From: Constrictibacter sp. MBR-5 | GTDB taxonomy: Bacteria > Pseudomonadota > Alphaproteobacteria > JAJUGE01 | Reading direction: 5' to 3' | Assembly (NCBI RefSeq): GCF_040549485.1 | Contig: NZ_JBEPTK010000012.1 | Coordinates: 62,001-126,000 of the forward strand | DNA: 64,000 bases | Part shown: positions 54,439 to 64,000 of the stretch, piece after piece | Numbering within the stretch: the stretch's first letter is position 1 | How the letters are laid out: every line of letters begins with the position of its first letter | Position numbers and translations under genes: made by a program | The notes under the pieces: generated by a model | What the model saw: only the letters and a program-made list of their open reading frames with translations | Database searches by the model: none | Told to the model about the DNA's origin: nothing

Positions 54439-54884
54439 GGGCGCCGATAGCCGGTGACGTGCAGCCGCAGGTCGTAGTCAGCCGGATCGTCGCGGAAGAT
54501 CAGTCCGCCCCGATGGCTGGAATGGGCGGCGACATAGTCGATCTCCGCCTCTGCCATGTCGGCGATCGCGTCGCCGTGGGACAGGGTGCCTTCGACGCGC
54601 ACGGCGGCGGCCGTCACGCCGCCCCGGTTTTCGACACGGTAGACGACATGGAAGCCTCCGGCCTGGGGCAACACCTCCTCGACGGTGGTGACGAGGTCGG
54701 GGTGGCGTGCACCAGCCCCCGTGATCGCCTGGTAGAGCACCAGGCCGATCATTGCCGCGATGAGCAGCGCCGAGAAGAACGCCGCAATCCGCTCCACCAG
54801 GGTCGAGCCCGGATCCTCGGCGACGTCCTGCCGCTCCTGCTCCGCATCCGCGCCTTGCCGGTCGCCGTCCTGCGGTCGTCCCAT
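54435..54884 (-). CDS. TIGR02588 family protein
   Basis: The 149-residue protein has a hydrophilic N-terminus, one membrane segment (FFSALLIAAMIGLVLYQAI) near residue 36-54, and a periplasmic beta-rich domain (FHVVYRVENRGGVTAAAVRVEG). It fits TIGR02588, found next to TIGR02587 genes. It starts 7 bp after the TIGR02587 gene on the same strand. Function is unknown. Its stop overlaps the amidohydrolase stop by 4 bp. Confidence 0.87.
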   Translation of the reverse strand: MGRPQDGDRQGADAEQERQDVAEDPGSTLVERIAAFFSALLIAAMIGLVLYQAITGAGARHPDLVTTVEEVLPQAGGFHVVYRVENRGGVTAAAVRVEGTLSHGDAIADMAEAEIDYVAAHSSHRGGLIFRDDPADYDLRLHVTGYRRP

Positions 54885-54891
54885 GGTACCC

Positions 54892-55698
54892 TCAGAGGAT
54901 GAGCCGGGCGGCGGCGGCGCCGATCGCCGCCGGGAAGCCGAGCACCGAAACCGCCATCACCATCTGGGTGAATGACATGTCCTCCGTCCGGCCGAAGCTC
55001 CAGAGGACGTAGAAGCTGATGAGCAGCGCGATCGCGTAGCCGACCAGCGTGAACCGCACGAACGCCCGCCCCGAAAGGCGCTGCGACGCCACCGCGACCT
55101 CGCCGCCGCGGAACTCGACGGCATAAACGAAGCCGTGCATCAGCAGCAGCGACAGGCCGATCAGCGCCAGGATGTGCCACTCCGTCATCTTGTAGGAGAT
55201 CAGCACCATCTCCTCCGTCGGCGCGACGTTGAGGCCCAGGAAGAGGGCGCCGATCGCCATGAGGAACAGTTCGCTGAGATAGCCGGGCGTCCGGCCGCCG
55301 CGGGGCTGGTAGGCGCGGCCGCCGCCGAGCTGGCTGCGGCCGAGCAGAGCGCCGATGCTCGCCGGAACCGACTGCACCGCGATCTTGCCCACGATCTCGC
55401 CGACCGGCTGGCCCGGCTCGACGATGCCGAACAGGGCGAGGAACAGGGCGCTCGCGACGATGCCGATGCCGTATGCGATGCAGGCGTCGCGCAGGTCTTC
55501 GCCGAAGTCGAAGGTCTCCTCGAAGCCGGCGTGGAACGACAGCATCGTCAGCAGCGGGATGTTCAGGACGAGGAGCAGCGCGAGCCGCCACCGATCCATA
55601 TGGAAGCCCAGCGCCCACATCTCCGAGGTCATCAGCATCGGCAGCGCGAAGATCAGCGCGCCGCCGAAACCGCGGGCAAGTCCGACCAACGCCTTCAC
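54892..55698 (-). CDS. TIGR02587 family membrane protein
   Basis: The 268-residue protein has about seven membrane segments. It fits TIGR02587, with MTSEMWALGFHMDRWRL near the start, HAGFEETFDFGEDLRDAC and NVAPTEEMVLISYKMTEWH as conserved loops. It is the first gene of a two-gene unit with TIGR02588. The strongly conserved charged loops suggest a transport or signalling role, but none is known. Confidence 0.88.
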   Translation of the reverse strand: MKALVGLARGFGGALIFALPMLMTSEMWALGFHMDRWRLALLLVLNIPLLTMLSFHAGFEETFDFGEDLRDACIAYGIGIVASALFLALFGIVEPGQPVGEIVGKIAVQSVPASIGALLGRSQLGGGRAYQPRGGRTPGYLSELFLMAIGALFLGLNVAPTEEMVLISYKMTEWHILALIGLSLLLMHGFVYAVEFRGGEVAVASQRLSGRAFVRFTLVGYAIALLISFYVLWSFGRTEDMSFTQMVMAVSVLGFPAAIGAAAARLIL

Positions 55699-55813
55699 GG
55701 CAGCCTCGCACGATCGTCAGCCCGCCCGGGACGGGGTGTCCCCGGTGGCAGACCAACGCCGCGACGGCGGCAGCGTTCCGGCTGGTGGCGGGTCGGCGCG
55801 TGCCGGCCGGCGG

Positions 55814-57106
55814 TCAGCCCATCGCGGCGACGGCCTTCGCGGCTTCCTCGTACGCCGCCAGAGTCACCTTCACGTCGGCCGCGTCGTGGGCGGTCGAGAG
55901 GTAGGTCTTGCCCTCGCCCTTGAATACGCCGTTTTCGCGCATCGCCTGGTTGAAGGTCTTCGCCTTGGCCGGGTCGCCGGCGAGCATGCCGCGATAGTCG
56001 TGCACCTCGCCCGCGGCGAAGATCGCGTCGAACATGACCGGCGATCCCACCACCCGGGCCGCGATGCCGGCATTGTCGAGCGCCCCCTGCAGCCCCTCCA
56101 TCAGCGTCCGGCCGGTCTGGTAGACGCCGTCATAGGCGCCCGGCCGCTTCAGGATCTCCAGCGTCGCGAGGCCGGCCACGGCGGCGACCGGATTGCCGCT
56201 CAGCGTGCCGATCTGCGGCATGAAGGCGTCGTCGCCCACGGCGGCCTTGTCGAAATGCTTCATGATCTCCGCCTTGCCGGCGACCGCCGACAGCGGATAG
56301 CCGCCGCCGATGATCTTGCCCAGGGTACAGACGTCCGGCACGACGCCGTACAGTTCCTGTGCGCCGCCATAGGCGAAGCGGAAGCCGGTCACGACCTCGT
56401 CGAAGATCAGGGGGATGCCGTATTCCTCGGTGATCGCGCGCATGCCCTCCAGGAAGCCGGGCTTCGGCGGTACGAGGCGCTGGAACGGCTCCATGATGAC
56501 GCCGGCCAGCTCGTCGTGATGCTCGCGGATCAGCGCCGTTGCCGCTTCCAGGTCGTTGTAGGGCGCGACGATCATCTCCTGGCGGATCGCATCGGGAATG
56601 CCGGCGGAATCGGGTGCGGCGACCGGGAAGTTGCCGGGGCGCTTCGGCCACAGGCTCATCAGCCCGTAGTCGCTCATGCCGTGATAGCCGCCCTCGAACT
56701 TCAGGATCTTGTCGCGCTTGCGATAGGCGCGGACCAGACGCATCGCATAGAAGTCGGCCTCGGTGCCGCTGCTGCCGAAGCGCACCTGCTCGGCGCAGGC
56801 CATGGCGTCGACGATCGCCTCGGCGAGCCGGATGCCGTACTCGTTGTTCGCGAAGAAGGTCGAGCCGCGGCCGAGCTGCTCCTGCACCGCCGCGTTCACC
56901 TCGGGATGGTTGTGGCCGACGAACATCGGGCCGGAGCCCAGCAGGTAGTCGACATACTCGTTGCCGCTGACGTCGGTCACGCGGCCGGCATTGCCGGAGC
57001 GGATGACGATGTCGCCGGGAAAGTTGCCGAACGTGCCGCCCGGAAGGACACGGCGCGCCGTGTCGACGAGGTCGCGCTCTGCATCGCTGCGGACAAGCTT
57101 GGACAT
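55814..57106 (-). CDS. Glutamate-1-semialdehyde aminomutase-like class III aminotransferase
   Basis: The 430-residue PLP enzyme is a class III aminotransferase. The PLP lysine is in CTLGKIIGGGYPLSA, GSSGTEADFYAMRLVRAYR binds PLP phosphate, and FDEVVTGFR carries the PLP aspartate. It resembles glutamate-1-semialdehyde 2,1-aminomutase, but such genes are often aminotransferases for other substrates. No other tetrapyrrole genes adjoin it, so a specific assignment is not safe. The ATG at 57106 is the family-like start. Confidence 0.88.
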   Translation of the reverse strand: MSKLVRSDAERDLVDTARRVLPGGTFGNFPGDIVIRSGNAGRVTDVSGNEYVDYLLGSGPMFVGHNHPEVNAAVQEQLGRGSTFFANNEYGIRLAEAIVDAMACAEQVRFGSSGTEADFYAMRLVRAYRKRDKILKFEGGYHGMSDYGLMSLWPKRPGNFPVAAPDSAGIPDAIRQEMIVAPYNDLEAATALIREHHDELAGVIMEPFQRLVPPKPGFLEGMRAITEEYGIPLIFDEVVTGFRFAYGGAQELYGVVPDVCTLGKIIGGGYPLSAVAGKAEIMKHFDKAAVGDDAFMPQIGTLSGNPVAAVAGLATLEILKRPGAYDGVYQTGRTLMEGLQGALDNAGIAARVVGSPVMFDAIFAAGEVHDYRGMLAGDPAKAKTFNQAMRENGVFKGEGKTYLSTAHDAADVKVTLAAYEEAAKAVAAMG

Positions 57107-57296
57107 TGGGGTCGGCTCCGTTCGGTGTCGGGCTGTGGACGGGATCATCTTGCGGGACGGCCGGCGAGACAAGGCCGAGGCGACGTCTCCCGTCCAGTCC
57201 GGCATCGACTAGCAAGAATCGTGCGCCGCCGGCCCGACGGCGCGGAACGCGCGCCGCGCGGCGCGGTTAGTGCGATGTCCGGGGGAGATCCAACGA

Positions 57297-58436
57297 ATGC
57301 AGGAACACAGCGAGGCAACGGCCGCCGTGGCGGCGCCGGGCGATACCGCACATGCCGCCGCCCCGCAGCCGGTCGACAAGACGCTGCGCGCGGCCGTGGT
57401 CGGCACCTTCCTGCTCCTGCTGCTCGGTGCCCTGTTCTTCGGCAAGGACTTCCTGCTGCCCGTCTGCCTGGCGTTCCTGCTGGCGCTGGTGCTGAGCCCG
57501 ATCGTGCGCGGCCTGGCACGGCGTGGCGTGCCCGAAGGCATCACCGCCGTCGCCCTGGTGGTCGCCGTGTTGCTCGGCATCGGCTCCGCCGCCTATGGGC
57601 TGAGCGGCCCGGTGACCCAGTGGATCGCCGAGGCTCCGACCGTCGCCCGCGACGTACAGCGCAAGATCGCCACCCTGCGCCGCCCCGTCGACGCCGTGGT
57701 CGAGGCCTCGAACCGCGTCGAGAAGATGGCGGAGAACGGCGACCCGAGGGCGCAGCGCGTCGTCCTCGCCGAGCCAGGCCTGCTGTCGCGCGCCGCAACC
57801 GGCGTGCCGGAGGTGCTGGCCAAGGTCGGCCTCACGCTCGTCCTGCTGCTCTTCCTGCTGGCCTCCGGAGACATGTTCTTCGAAAAGCTGGTGAAGACGC
57901 TGCCCACCCTGTCCGACAAGAAGCGCGGGATACGCATCGCGCGGACCGTGCAGCGCGAGGTCTCGCGCTACCTGCTGACCATCTCGCTGATCAACGCCGG
58001 CCTGGGCGTGGCGATCGGCATCGGCATGTGGGCGGTCGGCCTGCCCAATCCGGCCCTGTGGGGTATCGTCGCGGCGCTGCTGAACTTCGTCCCCTATATC
58101 GGCGCCGGCATCGGCATCCTGCTGGTCGGGGCGATCGGCCTCGTCACGTTCGACACGCCCGGCGCCATCCTCCTGCCCCCGGCCGTCTATGCCGTCTGCA
58201 CGATCCTGGAGGGGCAGATCATCACGCCGATGCTGGTCGGCCGCCGGCTGGAGATGAACTCCGTCGCGGTCTTCCTCGCCGTCGCCTTCTGGGGCTGGCT
58301 GTGGGGCATCGTTGGCGCGATCATCGCCGTACCGATGCTGGTCGTCATGAAGGTCTTCGCCGACCATGTCGACGGCATGCACGGCCTCGGCGAGTTCCTC
58401 GCGGCTCGCGACACGCCGGACGACGACGACGACTGA
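57297..58436 (+). CDS. AI-2E family transporter (permease) 2
   Basis: The 379-residue membrane protein has about eight hydrophobic segments and the PerM/UPF0118 pattern, with LAFLLALVLSPIVRGLARRGVP near the start, LINAGLGVAIGIGMWAVGLPNP and MLVGRRLEMNSVAVFLAVAFWGWLWG near the end. It is related to permease 1 at 31.5 kb. GGGGGAG lies ten bases before the ATG at 57297. The C-terminus ends with an Asp run. Substrate is unknown. Confidence 0.88.
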   Translation: MQEHSEATAAVAAPGDTAHAAAPQPVDKTLRAAVVGTFLLLLLGALFFGKDFLLPVCLAFLLALVLSPIVRGLARRGVPEGITAVALVVAVLLGIGSAAYGLSGPVTQWIAEAPTVARDVQRKIATLRRPVDAVVEASNRVEKMAENGDPRAQRVVLAEPGLLSRAATGVPEVLAKVGLTLVLLLFLLASGDMFFEKLVKTLPTLSDKKRGIRIARTVQREVSRYLLTISLINAGLGVAIGIGMWAVGLPNPALWGIVAALLNFVPYIGAGIGILLVGAIGLVTFDTPGAILLPPAVYAVCTILEGQIITPMLVGRRLEMNSVAVFLAVAFWGWLWGIVGAIIAVPMLVVMKVFADHVDGMHGLGEFLAARDTPDDDDD

Positions 58437-58556
58437 GGGATGAGAACGGCCGAGTTGGGCACGGCAGCGGGCGGCCACGCCGCCCCTGGCTCTCGCCCGC
58501 TGCCGCCTGCTAACCTGTACGGACAAAGCGCCGCTACAGACGAGAGCCCGTCCCCC

Positions 58557-61976
<3,420 letters not shown>

Positions 61977-61998
61977 GTGGTAAGGTCCGCGCCGGACG

Positions 61999-63858
61999 TC
62001 AGTCCGCCTGCCCCTGCTGGTGGCTGCGGGCGGCGCGGTCGGGCTCGCCGCCGGCATGGCGCACGCCGGGCCCCGGCTCGGCCGACGGGTTCAGGTTGTG
62101 CGCCGTGTTGATCAGGGCGATGTGCGAGAAGGCCTGGGGGAAGTTGCCGAGCTGGCGCCTCCCCTTCGGGTCGTACTCCTCTGCGAGCAGGCCGACGTCG
62201 TTGCACATCGCCAGCAGCTTCTCGAACCGGTTGACCGCCTCGTCGCGGCGGCCGATCATCGCCAGCGCGTCGCAGAGCCAGAAGCTGCACGCCAGGAACG
62301 CGCCCTCGCCCGGCGGCAGTCCGTCGGCGACCTCCTCGGAGTGGTAGCGGAGCACCAGCCCATCGACCGTCAGCTCGCGCTCGATCGCCTCTATGGTGCG
62401 GCGGACGCGCGGGTCCTCCGCAGGCAGGAAGCCCACCAGGGGGATCATCAGCAGGGCCGCGTCGAGCGCGTCGCCGCCGTAATACTGCACGAAGGTGCCG
62501 CGTTCCTCGCTGTAGCCGCGTGCGCAGACGTCGGCGTGGATGCGGTCGCGCACCGCGCGCCAGCGCTCGACCGGCCCGTCTCGGCCGGACTCCTCGACGG
62601 CCTTCACGGCACGGTCGAACGCCACCCAAGCCATCATGTTCGAATGGGTGAAGTGCCGCCGCGGCCCGCGCACCTCCCAGATGCCCTCGTCCTCGCGGTC
62701 CCACCGGTCCTCGAGATAGTGCAGCATCGTCTGCTGCATGCGCCACGCGTCGTCGTCCGGCTCTAGCCCGAAGCGCCGCGCGGCGTGCAGCGCGTCCATC
62801 ACCTCGCCGTAGACGTCGAGCTGGAACTGGTCGAAGGCGGCGTTGCCGATCCGCACCGGCTTGCTGCCGTGATAGCCGGGCAGCCAGTCGAGCTCGTGCT
62901 CCAGCAGGCGCCGCTCGCCCGCCAGGCCGTACATGATCTGCAGTTCCGACGGGTCGCCGGCGATCGCCCGCAGCAGCCAGGCCCGCCACGCCGCCGCCTC
63001 GTCGCGATAGCCGCAGGTCAGCAGCGAGTAGAGCGTCAGCGTCGCGTCGCGCAGCCAGCAATAGCGATAGTCCCAATTGCGCACGCCGCCCAGATGCTCG
63101 GGCAGCGAGGTGGTGGGCGCCGCCACGATCGCCCCGGTCGGCGAGAAGGTCAGCGCCTTCAGGGTCAGCAGCGAGCGCTTGACCTCGGCGTCCCACTTGC
63201 CGCGATAGGTGTTGCGCTCGATCCAGCTCCGGGACAGTTCGCGGATCACGTCCAGCGCCCGCTCGGCATCCATCGGCAGGCAGGGCGCCAGATGCGAGCG
63301 GCGCCAGGTGAGTGAGAAGGGCACCCGTTCGCCCGCCGCCACAGTGAAGTCCGCGACGGTGTGGAAGGCCTCGCCGCGCATGTCCACCGGCGCAGTCAGC
63401 TGAACCGCGTCGGGGCCGGCGATGGCGTTGATGCCGTTCGGCATCCGCCGCACCCACGGCTTCACCCGGCCGTAGTCGAAGCGCAGGGCGAGGTCCATGC
63501 ACATGGCGACCCGCCCGCGCCGCCCCTCGACGATGCGGATCAGGTCCATCCGGCTATCGTCGGGTGGCACCGGCATGAAGTCGATGACCGCGACCTCGCC
63601 CTCGTCGGTCGTGAACACCGTCTCCAGGATCAGCGTGTCGCCCTGATAGCGCCGCGTGACGCTGCGGGCCGCCGCCTGCGGCGCGATCAGCCAGCGCCCG
63701 TTGTCGCTCGTGCCGAGCAGTGCGGCGAAGCAGGCGGCCGAGTCGAAATGCGGCATGCACAGCCAGTCGATCGAGCCGTTCCTGCCGACGAGCGCGCTGG
63801 TGAAGGTGTTGCCGATCAGGGCGTAGCCCTCGATCGGCAGCGGCAGGTATGTCTCCAT
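61999..63858 (-). CDS. GH15 family glucoamylase/trehalase-like protein
   Basis: The 619-residue protein has the N-terminal beta-sandwich (METYLPLPIEGYALIGNTFTSALVGRNGSIDWLC) and the (alpha/alpha)6 barrel of GH15. Characteristic blocks are RNWDYRYCWLRDATLTLYSL, GIWEVRGPRRHFTHSNMMAW, which carries the general-acid Glu, and RLTVDGLVLRYHSEE. There is no signal peptide, so it is cytoplasmic. It may hydrolyse trehalose or maltosides. It converges on the carboxylase gene with 22 bp between stops. The 142 bp to the window end hold no gene that I can support. Confidence 0.9.
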   Translation of the reverse strand: METYLPLPIEGYALIGNTFTSALVGRNGSIDWLCMPHFDSAACFAALLGTSDNGRWLIAPQAAARSVTRRYQGDTLILETVFTTDEGEVAVIDFMPVPPDDSRMDLIRIVEGRRGRVAMCMDLALRFDYGRVKPWVRRMPNGINAIAGPDAVQLTAPVDMRGEAFHTVADFTVAAGERVPFSLTWRRSHLAPCLPMDAERALDVIRELSRSWIERNTYRGKWDAEVKRSLLTLKALTFSPTGAIVAAPTTSLPEHLGGVRNWDYRYCWLRDATLTLYSLLTCGYRDEAAAWRAWLLRAIAGDPSELQIMYGLAGERRLLEHELDWLPGYHGSKPVRIGNAAFDQFQLDVYGEVMDALHAARRFGLEPDDDAWRMQQTMLHYLEDRWDREDEGIWEVRGPRRHFTHSNMMAWVAFDRAVKAVEESGRDGPVERWRAVRDRIHADVCARGYSEERGTFVQYYGGDALDAALLMIPLVGFLPAEDPRVRRTIEAIERELTVDGLVLRYHSEEVADGLPPGEGAFLACSFWLCDALAMIGRRDEAVNRFEKLLAMCNDVGLLAEEYDPKGRRQLGNFPQAFSHIALINTAHNLNPSAEPGPGVRHAGGEPDRAARSHQQGQAD

Positions 63859-64000
63859 CAGCCCGTCTCTCCTCAGGCCGGAGCGGGAGCCGGGAGGCCC
63901 CGGCGTGCGCCGGCCGCGCGACACCCCGCCGCTCCGAAAACGACGTGATGACAACGGGATGACGCCGTGGATGTTCCGAAGCGGAATGCCGCGGGGCGCG

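Overview
The window is 64 kb of very GC-rich chromosomal DNA from an alphaproteobacterium, most likely a Rhodospirillales-type organism. That placement is an inference from gene content: an Hsp20 gene paired with a DUF1150 gene, ECF sigma factors that resemble the EcfG group, a CC0125/CC1285-type lipoprotein, MoxR plus CoxE genes, and a split siroheme/sulfite-reductase operon. There are no phage genes, insertion sequences, CRISPR arrays or rRNA. Coding density is high, starts are often coupled by ATGA overlaps, and several convergent gene pairs share their stop codons.

Layout. 0-11 kb: housekeeping and repair (NRDE protein, acyl-CoA synthetase, transglutaminase-like protein, MsrB without zinc ligands, cupin, DUF1810, ATP-dependent DNA ligase, an Mfd-type translocase, tRNA-Leu(CAA)). 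11-18 kb: HxlR regulator with a divergent NTF2-like gene, VOC protein, diaminopropionate ammonia-lyase, then a minus-strand operon for a three-subunit molybdenum hydroxylase that ends in a MoaD/ThiS-like carrier. 18-24 kb: a Lrp/AsnC regulator divergent from a sulfite reduction operon (precorrin-2 dehydrogenase, uroporphyrinogen-III methyltransferase, CysJ, CysI) whose last gene encodes a PhyH-like protein with an apparently broken iron site. 24-28 kb: GNAT acetyltransferase, a guanidine-II (mini-ykkC) riboswitch in front of a SugE/Gdx guanidinium exporter, LysR regulator, MFS transporter and EF-hand protein.

28-40 kb: two tandem M20 peptidases, Hsp20/DUF1150, an AI-2E family permease, a LysM envelope protein, a LOG-type protein, MoxR-GFA-CoxE, and a GT87 glycosyltransferase. 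40-49 kb is a signalling region: two ECF sigma factors, three response regulators (one NtrC type), a large hybrid histidine kinase with an Hpt domain, two lipoproteins, and a 30-codon leader frame coupled to a CheY-like gene. 49-52 kb: a radical SAM gene divergent from two arsenosugar-type glycosyltransferase genes. 52-64 kb: DUF421 protein, TauD-type dioxygenase with an amidohydrolase, the TIGR02588/TIGR02587 pair, a glutamate-1-semialdehyde aminomutase-like enzyme, a second AI-2E permease, a single-chain biotin-dependent carboxylase, and a GH15 enzyme.

The best-supported functional units are siroheme-dependent sulfite reduction, guanidine sensing and export, the molybdenum hydroxylase operon with its coupled sulfur carrier, and the signalling region. 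The guanidine-II riboswitch is the strongest regulatory RNA call. The PhyH-like gene in the sulfite operon, the TIGR02587/02588 pair and the leader frame at 48.9 kb are the best candidates for undescribed biology.
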